Position numbers and translations under genes: made by a program | Assembly (NCBI GenBank): GCA_027623295.1 | Contig: JAQBXR010000019.1 | Location: 1 to 52,102 of the forward strand | Direction of reading: 5' to 3' | Source: Planctomycetota bacterium | GTDB taxonomy: Bacteria > Planctomycetota > UBA1135 | DNA length: 52,102 nucleotides | Shown here: positions 33,464-41,914 of the stretch, in pieces | How positions within the stretch are numbered: the stretch's first letter is position 1 | Layout: every line of letters begins with the position of its first letter | The notes under the pieces: model-generated | Told to the model about the DNA's origin: nothing | Database searches by the model: none | What the model saw: only the letters and a program-made list of their open reading frames with translations

Positions 33464-34033
33464 ATGACATACGAACTTCCTGACTTGCCTTATGGCATCT
33501 CCGATCTCGCCCCGCATATCAGCGCCGAGACTCTCGAATTCCACCACGGCAAGCACCACAATGCTTACGTGACCAAGCTCAACGAATTGCTCAAGGGTGA
33601 CAGCTCCAAGAGCCTCGAGGAGTTGGTGAAGACGGCCGATGGCGGCGTTTTCAACCAAGCTGCTCAGGTTTGGAACCACAGTTTCTACTGGAAGTGCATG
33701 AAGCCTAACGGTGGCGGCGCTCCACGTGGCGCTTTGGCCGATGCCATCGCACGCGACTTTGGTTCGGTGGAAGACTTTGTTAGCCAATTCACCGCTGCAG
33801 CCATGGGTCAGTTTGGCTCCGGCTGGGCGTGGTTGGTGGATAACGGCGGCAAGCTTGAAATCTGCACCACCGGCAACGCTGGCAACCCTATGACCGATGG
33901 CAAGAAGCCACTCATGACCTGCGACGTCTGGGAGCACGCTTACTACATCGACTTCCGCAACGCGCGTCCGAAGTACCTCGAAACCTTCTTCGCAAGTCTC
34001 ATCAACTGGGACTTCGTCGCTTCGAACCTGTAA
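33464..34033 (+). CDS. sodB: Superoxide dismutase, iron type
   Basis: This 189-residue enzyme converts superoxide to hydrogen peroxide and oxygen. ATG 33464 (MTYELPDLPYGISDLAPHIS) is the standard N-terminus; longer in-frame starts add a non-homologous extension. Metal ligands are His27 (FHHGKHHNAYV), His72 (AQVWNHSFYW), and Asp154 and His158 (CDVWEHAYYIDFRNARPKYL). Gln68 in AAQVWNH and the segment MGQFGSGWAWLV are the pattern of Fe-dependent rather than Mn-dependent enzymes. No signal peptide, so it is cytoplasmic. It is a single-gene unit closed by a strong terminator and diverges from the GT-C gene. Confidence 0.96.
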   Translation: MTYELPDLPYGISDLAPHISAETLEFHHGKHHNAYVTKLNELLKGDSSKSLEELVKTADGGVFNQAAQVWNHSFYWKCMKPNGGGAPRGALADAIARDFGSVEDFVSQFTAAAMGQFGSGWAWLVDNGGKLEICTTGNAGNPMTDGKKPLMTCDVWEHAYYIDFRNARPKYLETFFASLINWDFVASNL

Positions 34034-34051
34034 GGGTTTCGGTTTCAAATC

Positions 34052-34088
34052 AGCACCGTAAGCAGCCAAGCTGCTTACGGTGCTTTTT
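34052..34088 (+). terminator. Strong intrinsic terminator after sodB
   Basis: A perfect 15-bp stem, AGCACCGTAAGCAGC (34052-34066) with GCTGCTTACGGTGCT (34070-34084), has a 3-nt loop and is followed by TTTTG. Confidence 0.93.
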
Positions 34089-34105
34089 GATTTGCTGGAC
34101 GAGCT

Positions 34106-34237
34106 TTAGATCTCCGCTAGGCGGATATCGAGATTGCTTCGCCCAATCCGAATGACACCATGTTCGCCGACTTGTTCTTCGAGGTGGGCGATGCCGCGAA
34201 GAGCGGAAAATTTAGAGAGCCAACCGAAGCGCGTCAT
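34106..34237 (-). CDS. Possible small ORF or gene fragment, unidentified
   Basis: A 43-codon frame from ATG 34237 to TAA 34108-34106 lies 10 bp after the barrel-protein gene on the same strand. It reads MTRFGWLSKFSALRGIAHLE, then EQVGEHGVIRIGRSNLDIRL and AEI. The composition is protein-like, but no family is recognised and there is no ribosome-binding site. It could be the surviving C-terminal end of a deleted gene or a small protein. Confidence 0.25.
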   Translation of the reverse strand: MTRFGWLSKFSALRGIAHLEEQVGEHGVIRIGRSNLDIRLAEI

Positions 34238-34247
34238 TGGCAGCAAA

Positions 34248-35114
34248 CTAGAAGTACAAAGAAACACCGAAGAACGGTCCATCAAGTTGGATGTCGCCCT
34301 TCAGCTCAGTTCCAAAAATGGAGCCATCGACGTCCAAGTCAATCAGGCGGTAGCCAATGACCACTTCCACGTTTTCCCACGGTTCGTAATTGGCGTTGAT
34401 TTCGACATCTAGAAGAGAAATCTCTGCATCGTCTACATCGGCGGAAATGCCGGTGACTTCAGCCCCCAAGCGTACGCCAAAGGGGAGTTGGACATCGCCT
34501 CGAGCACCGAAAATAGGCACTGGCGCACTTTCGTTAGCGAAGAACACCACGGAATCACCTTGCTCAATCACGTCGATGCCAAGGATGGTTTTAGTTTCAG
34601 CAGCGCTGGCGGCGAAACGATCAAACTCGAAAAAATCGACTCCAATCAGGAGTCCTACGCGCGCAATGGGAGTGTTAATGACGTCGATACCGAGCATGAG
34701 CTTGGTAATGGACATGTCTAAATCCACATTGGCGGCCAGGGTTTCATTTGTCGGAAGGACCACACCAAGGAAAGTTGCGCCACCGGCAGTGAGTCCGGAG
34801 CTGCGGCCGTCGTAACCAAACTCACTCACAATGACTTCAAAGGGTGCGAAGCCTGCGCGTGCGCCGTAAAGAAATGACGATTCGCGGTTGGAGTCGAGGT
34901 TGAGGTCGCCATCGAACGTGATTCCAGAACCGTCATTGACCACAATGTCATTCACCGTCGCGTCTAAGTTCACGGGGTAGATGGCAGCGAAACCGTTGAC
35001 GTGCAAATCGCTCCATGCAGCATCGCCGGGGACAGCAAGTGCGCAGGCCGGCATAAGTACCAGGCCGAGGCTGGCAAGGATCCACTTGGTGAGTAGGCGA
35101 GGGAGACGTTCCAT
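34248..35114 (-). CDS. Probable outer-membrane beta-barrel protein
   Basis: This 288-residue protein has a signal peptide (about residues 1-27, LGLVLMPACALA) and a body of alternating beta strands such as SSFLYGARAGFAPFEVIVSE, ARVGLLIGVDFFEFD, GVRLGAEVTGISADVDDAEI and VEVVIGYRLIDLDVDG. The final residues FFGVSLYF end in an aromatic residue, the usual signal for barrel insertion. This suggests an eight- to ten-stranded OmpW/OmpX-size barrel; the cargo or role is unknown. It lies 43 bp downstream of the WaaP-like kinase gene, which would suit an envelope function for both. Confidence 0.65.
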   Translation of the reverse strand: MERLPRLLTKWILASLGLVLMPACALAVPGDAAWSDLHVNGFAAIYPVNLDATVNDIVVNDGSGITFDGDLNLDSNRESSFLYGARAGFAPFEVIVSEFGYDGRSSGLTAGGATFLGVVLPTNETLAANVDLDMSITKLMLGIDVINTPIARVGLLIGVDFFEFDRFAASAAETKTILGIDVIEQGDSVVFFANESAPVPIFGARGDVQLPFGVRLGAEVTGISADVDDAEISLLDVEINANYEPWENVEVVIGYRLIDLDVDGSIFGTELKGDIQLDGPFFGVSLYF

Positions 35115-35157
35115 AAAGAGACGCTAAGCGGGCCGGATGGCCGGTACAAATTGTGGG

Positions 35158-36030
35158 TTAGCCGCCGAGTAGTTTGCGCGGAATCCAATGATGCTGGCGC
35201 TCAGCTGCTTCGTGAAGAAGAGGAGGCATGCAGCGTTTCCATATTTCACGTTGCTGGATTTCTGGCATGTAGATCTGCATAGCTCGCCATCGCTCAGTGG
35301 CGCGGACCTCAGCTGGGGTGCCCGCGTGAAAAGCTGAAAGGTCTCTAAGAGCCATGACTTCCGGGACTTCGTCCGAGCGAAAGCGATTGCGGTCGTGGTC
35401 AAGGAATCGAAAATCGGAGCACTGGGTGCCGGGCAGGGCGACCAAGAGATTGCTTGGCTTCAGATCGCGATAAGCCACCCCGGACCGATGTAGGCGGTGG
35501 ATGACATCTGCGACCGCGGCTAGGAGGGCGGCGCGCTCCTGCCCGTTAAGTTTGCGTAAAGCTTTCTGCACCGGCAGGTGGTCGGCGAGATCTTCCAGGA
35601 TGAGAAAAGAGCCTTTGCCGGAGCGTGACCAGGCGCCGAGTGCTTTGGCCACCCCAAATCCGCGGTGCTGCAAGGCTTCACTAGCAAGCAGACTGCGCAT
35701 GGCTTTACTGCGCCCCCAAATGTCGCGCATCTCAAAGCGCTTGGTTGGAAGATAGTGCTTGAGGATGACGGGCGTGCCATCCTGGAGTGTGGTGCGGAAA
35801 ACCGTGGTGGTGTCGCCGAGCTTCATGCTGTCGGTTGGACGACTGGCGGCTTGGGCCTCGAGCGCGCGTAATTCCCGCGCCGATGGGGGTGCAATACGCC
35901 AAAGGCTGGGGTGCAAACCTCGAATCTCACGGCGCACGGCACGGTCGGCGCGTCTTGCGGTAGCCCGCAGCTCGGTGAAGGCCTCCTGAGCGGCATCGGC
36001 GGCGGGCGGGTTTGCGGGAGAGGGGCTCAT
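35158..36030 (-). CDS. WaaP/Kdo-kinase-like small-molecule kinase
   Basis: This 290-residue protein has a eukaryotic-like kinase fold of the lipopolysaccharide-kinase group. The ATP-binding Lys is in GTPVILKHYLP. The catalytic loop is SGVAYRDLKPSNLLV (Asp for phosphotransfer, Asn for Mg). The metal-binding Asp that replaces DFG is in FRFLDHDRNRF. A hydrophobic linker LILEDLADHLPVQKALRKL lies between the lobes. Such kinases phosphorylate the Kdo or heptose of lipopolysaccharide; the exact sugar cannot be told. It is divergent from cca (55 bp between starts) and followed by the barrel protein. Confidence 0.8.
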   Translation of the reverse strand: MSPSPANPPAADAAQEAFTELRATARRADRAVRREIRGLHPSLWRIAPPSARELRALEAQAASRPTDSMKLGDTTTVFRTTLQDGTPVILKHYLPTKRFEMRDIWGRSKAMRSLLASEALQHRGFGVAKALGAWSRSGKGSFLILEDLADHLPVQKALRKLNGQERAALLAAVADVIHRLHRSGVAYRDLKPSNLLVALPGTQCSDFRFLDHDRNRFRSDEVPEVMALRDLSAFHAGTPAEVRATERWRAMQIYMPEIQQREIWKRCMPPLLHEAAERQHHWIPRKLLGG

Positions 36031-36085
36031 CCTTGGATTAAAATATATCAGGAAGCAATTTGCTCCGATACTCTAAGAGAACGGA

Positions 36086-37438
36086 ATGGAACTTCATCCT
36101 TTAGCGATACAGTTGTGCCAAGCGGTGCGTGATGCCGGCGGACGAGGTTTTCTCGTTGGTGGATCAGTGCGCGATCGCCTACTTGGCCGCGAAGCAAAGG
36201 ATTTGGACCTTGAGGTCTATGGCCTCGAAGCCGGTGCTTTGGAAAAGTTGCTCGGTCAATTCGGCAAGGTGCATTTGGTGGGCCAACATTTTGCAGTACT
36301 GCATTTGAGTACCGAAGCCGGCAATGCCGAGGTTTCTTTGCCGCGCACCGAATCTAAGACCGGGCCGGGGCATAAAGGTTTTGCGGTTTCTGCGGACCCG
36401 CACATGTCGGTGCGCGACGCGAGCCGGCGTAGGGATTTTACGGTGAACGCGATGTTGGAGGACCCGCTGACTGGCGAAGTGCTGGACCCTTGGAATGGCC
36501 GCGCGGATTTAGAGCGCGGATTGCTGCGCCATGTCTCGGAAGCTTTTGCGGAAGACCCATTGCGGGTTATGCGCGTGGGGCGCTTCATTGCGCGCTATGG
36601 ATGGCGTGTTCACCGAGAAACGTCGGCCTTATGTCGCACTCTGAATCTAGAGGAGCTGCCGCGCGAACGTTTGGAAATGGAGTGGCGTCAGATTATGGCG
36701 GGAGACTATCCCGGTAGGGCATTGTTGGCTTTAGAAACTTGCGGCGCATTACGCTTCTTTCCCGAATTAGAGGCTCTCCGCGGCATTCCACAGGATCCAC
36801 GGTGGCATCCGGAGGGCGATGTCCTGCAACATACCGCGCTGTGTTTGAATGCTGCGGTCAAGCGTCGGCCAGAAATGAAAAATGTGTGGGTTGAAATGTT
36901 GGCAGTTATGTGCCATGACCTTGGAAAAGCTACCCACACTTATTTTGAACGCGGTCGTTGGCGATGCCCTGCTCACGACGTCGAAGGGGAACGGCCTACG
37001 GTGGAGCTGTTGAAACGCATCAACGGAGTGGCCGATGTCGTCGCTCCCGTGGTCGCTTTGGTCCGTGAACATTTGCGTCCATCGCAGTTGCATTTGGTGG
37101 GCGACAAAGTGAAGGACGGGGCCATTCGACGTCTTGCAACGCGCGTGGATATTCCAAGCCTATGCCGCGTTTCCTGGTCCGATGCCGCTGGGCGAGAGGA
37201 ACCTTTGTCCGATCCCTGGCCGCCCGAAGCCTGGTTGCTGGAGCGCGCGGCCAGTCTTGGGGTGAAGGAAGGATCGCCGAAAAACTACCTGCGTGGGAGT
37301 GATTTGCTGTCGCGGGGCTGGCCAGCTGGGATTCAGGTAGGGCAGTGCTTAAAGCGCGCTTTTGAGCAGCAACTCGACGGCATTCTGCAAGACCGCGATG
37401 CCGCCCTGCACTGGTTGGACCAGCAAAAGCCAGCCTAA
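36086..37438 (+). CDS. cca: CCA-adding tRNA nucleotidyltransferase, class II, with HD domain
   Basis: This 450-residue enzyme adds or repairs the 3-prime CCA end of tRNA. The catalytic head has GFLVGGSVRDRLLG (residues 22-34) and the metal-binding pair Asp39/Asp41 in KDLDLEVYG. The SRRRDFTVNAML motif and the EDPLRVMRVGRFIARYGW neck follow. An HD-type domain has VLQHTALCLNAA and CHDLGK (His277-Asp278), as in the bifunctional Escherichia coli enzyme with phosphohydrolase activity. A poly(A) polymerase is possible, but the HD domain favours Cca. The 3-prime end overlaps the convergent hemerythrin gene by 4 bp. Confidence 0.9.
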   Translation: MELHPLAIQLCQAVRDAGGRGFLVGGSVRDRLLGREAKDLDLEVYGLEAGALEKLLGQFGKVHLVGQHFAVLHLSTEAGNAEVSLPRTESKTGPGHKGFAVSADPHMSVRDASRRRDFTVNAMLEDPLTGEVLDPWNGRADLERGLLRHVSEAFAEDPLRVMRVGRFIARYGWRVHRETSALCRTLNLEELPRERLEMEWRQIMAGDYPGRALLALETCGALRFFPELEALRGIPQDPRWHPEGDVLQHTALCLNAAVKRRPEMKNVWVEMLAVMCHDLGKATHTYFERGRWRCPAHDVEGERPTVELLKRINGVADVVAPVVALVREHLRPSQLHLVGDKVKDGAIRRLATRVDIPSLCRVSWSDAAGREEPLSDPWPPEAWLLERAASLGVKEGSPKNYLRGSDLLSRGWPAGIQVGQCLKRAFEQQLDGILQDRDAALHWLDQQKPA

Positions 37439-37935
37439 GCCGAATTTTCAGCTAACCAAGCAGTTTCGATTTCGGTCTCCCGGATTTTGGCTTTCGCGGC
37501 CAGAGCGCTAGCCTGAGTTTCGCCTAAGGCTTGATCCAAAACCGGATTGAACGCTGCCCGCTCACGCATATCGTGATGTTCCAGCACCTCCTTCAGCATA
37601 TGCATAGACTCTACCCAGAGAATCCGGGTGGGGGCGTCGAGGGTGGCATCGTCCGCAAAAACACGTTCTTGTTCGGTGGCCACCAAGCGGCGCAATTTAG
37701 CGTGTTCTTTACTGAGAATGGCAACGCTACAACCATCGGTCTCCAATCCTTCCCGTTCAAAAACCGGAATCAGAACCTCGTCTTCGCTTCCGCTATGCCC
37801 GTGAAGCAAAGCGGCGAAATGCAGGAAGGTCTGCCGCGCGGCGAGTAAATCACCCAGCACCACGGCTTCGAGATGACTCTGCATGCGCGAGGCTAAATCG
37901 GCATGACTTTCGAGGAGGTTTTGGCAGCTCGGCAT
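37435..37935 (-). CDS. Hemerythrin-like HHE domain protein
   Basis: This 166-residue all-helical protein carries the His/Glu pattern of a di-iron hemerythrin domain: His20 region (RMQSHLEAVVLGD), HFAALLHGHSGSEDEVLIPV followed by FE, LSKEHAKLRRLV and EVLEHHDMRERAAFNPVLD. The last His-His-Asp with acidic follow-on is typical. Such proteins bind oxygen or sense oxygen, iron or nitric oxide in the cytoplasm. A C-terminal helix of about 35 residues without ligands follows. It converges on cca (4-bp overlap) and diverges from the methyltransferase gene with 19 bp between starts. Confidence 0.85.
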   Translation of the reverse strand: MPSCQNLLESHADLASRMQSHLEAVVLGDLLAARQTFLHFAALLHGHSGSEDEVLIPVFEREGLETDGCSVAILSKEHAKLRRLVATEQERVFADDATLDAPTRILWVESMHMLKEVLEHHDMRERAAFNPVLDQALGETQASALAAKAKIRETEIETAWLAENSA

Positions 37936-37954
37936 GCGTAGAGTTTAAACACCG

Positions 37955-38653
37955 ATGCCCTCCTCATCCATGAGCGCCACGCGCCGCTGGTACGCGCGCA
38001 TAGCACCGATTTATGATTTGGTGTGCCGGCCTTTGTATGCCGGCCCGCGACGTGCAGCTCTTCGCGCCATGGATTTGCAAGTCGGACATAAGGTGTTGGA
38101 AATCGGATGCGGTACGGGATTAAATCTTCCCATGATGTCCGCGGCGGTGGGCACGCGCGGCCGCGTTTTGGGAATCGATACCACCACCGAAATGTTAGAT
38201 CGCGCGGAAGCACGCCTCGACCGCTTCGATTGCGACAACGTGGCGCTTTACAATGGCGACATCATGGCGCCACCTTTGGCTGCATTAAAGGGGATTCTGC
38301 GTAAGCACATGGACACCGCCCACCCGGATGTCATTCTGTGCAGCTACCTGTTTGCGATTGCGCCAGGATATAAGGAGTTGTTCGAGCGTGCGTGGCAGGT
38401 CCTGCGTCCAGGTGGTCATTTTGTCATGGTCGACACGCAGCCTTTTCAGGGTGCTTGGCGTTTGCTGAATCCACTTGCAGTACCTATCGCAAATTGGTCC
38501 GGTGGCGGAAATGTGCGGCGCCCGACGTTGGAGTTATTGAGCAGTTTACCGCTTACGGAAATTGAAACGCACTTAGGCGGTTCGGTGTTCGTCGCGCGCA
38601 CGCGGAAACTAGGCAATATGCGCTTGCTCGACGATTACTTACCGTTCTCCTAA
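37955..38653 (+). CDS. Class I SAM-dependent methyltransferase
   Basis: This 232-residue protein has motif I VLEIGCGTGLNLPMM, motif II GRVLGIDTTTEMLDRAEARL, the LYNGDI acidic loop, and WQVLRPGGHFVMVDTQPF after strand 4. The N-terminus RRWYARIAPIYDLVCRPLY is the form seen in UbiE- and BtaB/phospholipid-type methyltransferases that act on lipid head groups or quinones. The substrate remains inference. ATG 37970 (MSATRRWY) is an equally good start. It is divergent from the hemerythrin gene. Confidence 0.85.
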   Translation: MPSSSMSATRRWYARIAPIYDLVCRPLYAGPRRAALRAMDLQVGHKVLEIGCGTGLNLPMMSAAVGTRGRVLGIDTTTEMLDRAEARLDRFDCDNVALYNGDIMAPPLAALKGILRKHMDTAHPDVILCSYLFAIAPGYKELFERAWQVLRPGGHFVMVDTQPFQGAWRLLNPLAVPIANWSGGGNVRRPTLELLSSLPLTEIETHLGGSVFVARTRKLGNMRLLDDYLPFS

Positions 38654-38774
38654 AGCGGAGCGTTGTTGACTGTCCGCGTCGAAGTTACTGGGGTCAAGTC
38701 AGGCTTCATAAGATGCCCCCGACCGATTGGGCTGAAGTCTTAGAACTGGTTCCGTTGGCCGATGCGGCACGTGC

Positions 38775-39602
38775 CTAAGAATCTCCGCAACCACCTCGGT
38801 CCACTTGGAAACCCCGCGTTTCCTTGGTGCTAGCCTGAATCACTTTGCCACTGATTGCAGCAACCCAACTGCGTGGTACCAAACGGTTCGGGAAGCATAA
38901 AAGCTTATTGCGCAGACCGTGGAGGAAGGAGATTTTACGTCCCAGCAAGTGAAGGCTTTGTGACACGACATCGTCCGGATCGGCCATGCCCCCAAAGGTT
39001 GCTACCCCGCCAGCAACCGCGTGGAACTCCGTGTTTGTGGTACCAGGACAAACTGCAATTAAGTCCACTCCTGCACTTTTCATTTCCACCGACAAAGCTT
39101 CTGAAAGTAAAAGGTCGTAGCCCTTGGTCGCCCCGTAAACCGACATATAAGGAGTTGGTTGGAAAGACGCAGCACTTGCCAAGTTGATGACCCCGCCGCG
39201 CCCGCGTTCCATCATGGCTGGCAGAAGCAGGTGGCACAACAAGGTCGGAAGTTCGCAGTTCAAGCGCACCATGTCACGCAAAAGCGAAGCATCCGCGGTC
39301 AGGAAACCACCCTTGAATCCAAAGCCAGCATTGTTGACTAAAAGACCGATTTCCAATTCTGCGGTCGCCGATTGGATTTGAGACAGGGCATCGTCTGCTA
39401 AGAGGTCCATCGCCATGCAACGCACCTCTACTTGGTGCTTGTCGCGGATTTCCTCCGCCAAAATTTCCAAACGATCTCCTCGACGCGCCAACAGCAACAG
39501 GTTTAAGCCTTTTGCTGCGAGTTGTTTGGCGTAGCACTTGCCAAGGCCTGAAGAAGCGCCTGTCACGAATGCCCATGGACCGTACTTGGTGTGAAACTCC
39601 AC
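38775..39602 (-). CDS. Short-chain dehydrogenase/reductase
   Basis: This 275-residue SDR has the cofactor motif TGASSGLG (residues 14-21), LLVNNAGFGFKG, and the catalytic Ser-Tyr-Lys in INLASAASFQPTPYMSVYGA followed by TKG. LLARRGDRLEILAEEI after strand 2 (Arg-Arg) suggests NADP specificity. ISFLHGLRNKLLCFPNRLVP near the C-terminus is a basic amphipathic segment seen in membrane-associated SDRs of the DltE/SadH type. The substrate is unknown. The start is GTG 39602. A possible minus-strand -10 element (TATACC) lies about 45 bp upstream. Confidence 0.88.
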   Translation of the reverse strand: MEFHTKYGPWAFVTGASSGLGKCYAKQLAAKGLNLLLLARRGDRLEILAEEIRDKHQVEVRCMAMDLLADDALSQIQSATAELEIGLLVNNAGFGFKGGFLTADASLLRDMVRLNCELPTLLCHLLLPAMMERGRGGVINLASAASFQPTPYMSVYGATKGYDLLLSEALSVEMKSAGVDLIAVCPGTTNTEFHAVAGGVATFGGMADPDDVVSQSLHLLGRKISFLHGLRNKLLCFPNRLVPRSWVAAISGKVIQASTKETRGFQVDRGGCGDS

Positions 39603-39906
39603 ACTCCCTTTTTACTTGCGCGGAGGTCTTCCTCGAAATCTTGCTGGGTATACTGAAACCAGCATCCCAATCTTCGTCCAATTCATCATGCGTCTACTTC
39701 TCACTCTTCCCTTACTCCTTTCCGCTGGCAGCGCGGCCGAGTAGAAAAGGAAAGAGCGCCACAATCCCCCCGGATTGAGCGCTCTAACCTCCAGATAAAT
39801 CTGAAGGGCTGGGACCATCCCCCCGAACGGTCAACCAACGCCTGTATTTACGCCGGGTGGTAGCTGCGGTAACTGATTTCTCTAAGAAAAATAAAAAAGT
39901 CGAATC
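39603..39906. other. Intergenic region with orphan signal peptide frame and C-rich hairpin
   Basis: This 304-bp gap has no full gene. It holds a plus-strand frame at 39688-39744 (MRLLLTLPLLLSAGSAAE then TAG) that looks like a complete signal peptide with a cleavage site but no mature protein. Next is a hairpin at 39753-39785. The run ATCCCCCCG occurs twice (in the hairpin loop region and again about 50 bp later). The recG side ends in an A/T-rich stretch before GTG 39907. The frame may be the stub of a deleted exported protein. Confidence 0.5.
39753..39785 (-). terminator. Hairpin with T-rich tail on the minus strand
   Basis: AGAGCGC (39753-39759) pairs with GCGCTCT (39779-39785), and inside it CAATCC pairs with GGATTG around a CCCC loop. 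On the minus strand it is followed by TTTCCTTTTCT, as in an intrinsic terminator, but no minus-strand gene ends here. It may be a leftover from a lost gene or the end of a small RNA. Confidence 0.4.
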
Positions 39907-41877
39907 GTGAGTGTGCAAAAGGTCTCTGATCACTGCCCGAAGGACCCGTTGACGGTGCTTTCTGGGGTGGGGCCGAAGCGTGCAGAAGCCTTCGAGAAAG
40001 TGCTCGGCGTGTGCACCGTGGAGCAGCTTTTGCGGGTGATGCCACGCCGCTATGAGGGGATTCCACAGGAATATGCACTGTGTGATTTGGACCAACACGA
40101 TGGCGAAGTGGTGCGGTTGCGCGGTTCCGTGGTGAGCTGCTCCATTTGGGGGCGCGGACGACGCTCAGTTCTGCAAGTGAATCTTCAGCAAGGAGATACG
40201 ACTGCACTTGCGCTCTTCTTCAACCAAGCCTACCGACGTAAGCAGTTTGTCGAGGGCAAGGAATTGTGGCTTGAGGCCAAGGTTTCCACCGAGCGTGGGT
40301 TAAAGCTATTGGCGCCCAAGAATGTGGTTGTGGAGGAGGCGGAACGAGTCGGATTGCGGGCGGTCTATCCCGACTATGAAGGTCTCCCAAAGGGGGCGGT
40401 GCGTCGGGCGATGGCGGCTGCCGGGCCATGGATTACAGATATCCCAGAACCTCTCCCGCATTCGATTTTGGAGGCGGCCAAGGTTCCTAATTTGGCCAAT
40501 GCCCTCGCCACCTTGCATGCACCGGCCACCGAAGAAGATGCCCACCGCGCCCGCCGACGTCTGGCTTTCGGCGAAATATTGGCTATGGAAGTACGTCGAG
40601 GACGTGGCCGTTCGGTGCGGAAATCGGTGCCGGTGGAGGAAAATGCCGAGGTGTGGCAGCGGATCTTGTCGCGCATTCCGTTTGCTTTGAATGAAGAGCA
40701 GGAAAATGTGTTGGCCATGATGCGCGGTGACCTGGCATCGGGCGAGGCCATGCGGCGGTTATTGCATGGAGAAGTGGGCAGTGGAAAAACTGCGGTCGCC
40801 TTTGCACTGGCCTTATTGATGGCAGCCGATGGCGGACAAGTCGCGCTCATGGCTCCTACCGAATTGCTTGCACGTCAGCATTTGAAGACATTTCGTGCCT
40901 GGCTAAAGGGGAGCCGTCTTCAGGTGGTGGGGTTATTAGGCGACGATGGAGCCGCGGCACGTCGGCAATGTCGAGTGGCCTTGCGCGGAGGGACCGCTCA
41001 AATTGCGATTGGAACCCATGCTCTGTTCAGTAAAGATGTCGCTTTCCGTGATTTGCGTTTGGTGGTGTTTGATGAACAGCACCGCTTTGGGGTGAAACAA
41101 AAGGCGGCATTGGTGGCGAAGGGAAAGGCTCCGCACGTTCTGACCATGACCGCCACTCCAATTCCTCGCACCTTGGCGTGGGCGCAATACGGGGCCTTGG
41201 AACCTTGCGTTTTGCGCGCACGGGCCGGCGCGGGGGCCAGTATTCGCACCGTGGTGTTGGCCGAGGCGCAGTGGGAGGAGGAAGCACACAAGGTGCGCGT
41301 GCTTTTAGAGCAGGGCCAACGTTGTTTTGTGGTGGTGCCGCGAATTGATGGCGAAGAAGGCCTTAACGCTTGGGCTGAACGGTTTTTTGAGGGACCATGG
41401 AAGGGGATTAGCCATAGCATCGTGCACGGGCGTATGCCTGGAGCCGAGGTTGAGCAAGCCGTGGAGGATTTTCGGCGCGGGAAAAGCAAAGTCCTTTGCG
41501 GGACCACGGTGGTTGAGGTTGGAATCGATGTGGCTGGGGTCGAACACATGTTTCTCTTGGGCGCCGAACGTTTAGGATTAGCCTCGATTCATCAGTTACG
41601 CGGGCGTTTGGCAAGGGGGCCGGAGAGTCCCCACGGAGAATGTCGAATATTTTCCGCCAGCGAGGACTCCCAAGAACGCCTTCTGGCTATGGAATCTTGC
41701 CACGATGGATTCGCGGTAGCCGCTCTGGATTTGCGTGAAAGGGGGCCGGGTACGCTTGTAGGCACTCGTCAGCATGGTGCGAGTGGTTTTTCCGCCTTTG
41801 ACCCGCTACGTGACGATGATTTGGTTCAGCAATTACGTGGCAAAGAGTTGCGGAACTGGATCGCCGACCACGAGTAG
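39907..41877 (+). CDS. recG: ATP-dependent DNA helicase RecG
   Basis: This 656-residue branch-migrating helicase reverses stalled forks and processes Holliday junctions. The N-terminal wedge/OB domain starts LSGVGPKRAEAFEKVLGVCT and contains RLRGSVVSCSIWGRGRRSVL. Helicase motifs are intact: Walker A EVGSGKT (289-295), APTELLARQH, DEQH box (389-392, VVFDEQHRFGVKQ), TMTATPIPRTLAW, and late motifs TTVVEVGIDV and HQLRGRLARG. The C-terminal DLRERGPGTLVGTRQHG is the RecG TRG-type signature. The start is GTG 39907. It is slightly shorter than the 690-residue average. The exported HEAT protein starts 37 bp downstream. Confidence 0.97.
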   Translation: MSVQKVSDHCPKDPLTVLSGVGPKRAEAFEKVLGVCTVEQLLRVMPRRYEGIPQEYALCDLDQHDGEVVRLRGSVVSCSIWGRGRRSVLQVNLQQGDTTALALFFNQAYRRKQFVEGKELWLEAKVSTERGLKLLAPKNVVVEEAERVGLRAVYPDYEGLPKGAVRRAMAAAGPWITDIPEPLPHSILEAAKVPNLANALATLHAPATEEDAHRARRRLAFGEILAMEVRRGRGRSVRKSVPVEENAEVWQRILSRIPFALNEEQENVLAMMRGDLASGEAMRRLLHGEVGSGKTAVAFALALLMAADGGQVALMAPTELLARQHLKTFRAWLKGSRLQVVGLLGDDGAAARRQCRVALRGGTAQIAIGTHALFSKDVAFRDLRLVVFDEQHRFGVKQKAALVAKGKAPHVLTMTATPIPRTLAWAQYGALEPCVLRARAGAGASIRTVVLAEAQWEEEAHKVRVLLEQGQRCFVVVPRIDGEEGLNAWAERFFEGPWKGISHSIVHGRMPGAEVEQAVEDFRRGKSKVLCGTTVVEVGIDVAGVEHMFLLGAERLGLASIHQLRGRLARGPESPHGECRIFSASEDSQERLLAMESCHDGFAVAALDLRERGPGTLVGTRQHGASGFSAFDPLRDDDLVQQLRGKELRNWIADHE

Positions 41878-41914
41878 AATGGTCTGCCATTTGCCCGCGC
41901 CACCGCGTCATTCG

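Noticed and set aside
33398-34069. 223-codon minus-strand frame over sodB
   Set aside because: Antisense to sodB and running through its start region; no recognisable domain.
34134-34412. 92-codon plus-strand frame after the sodB terminator
   Set aside because: Antisense to the end of the barrel gene; composition is not protein-like and no ribosome-binding site is present.
38713-38778. Short plus-strand frame MPPTDWAEVLELVPLADAARA between the methyltransferase and SDR genes
   Set aside because: Only 21 codons with no ribosome-binding site or family; could be a gene tail, but the evidence is too thin to annotate.
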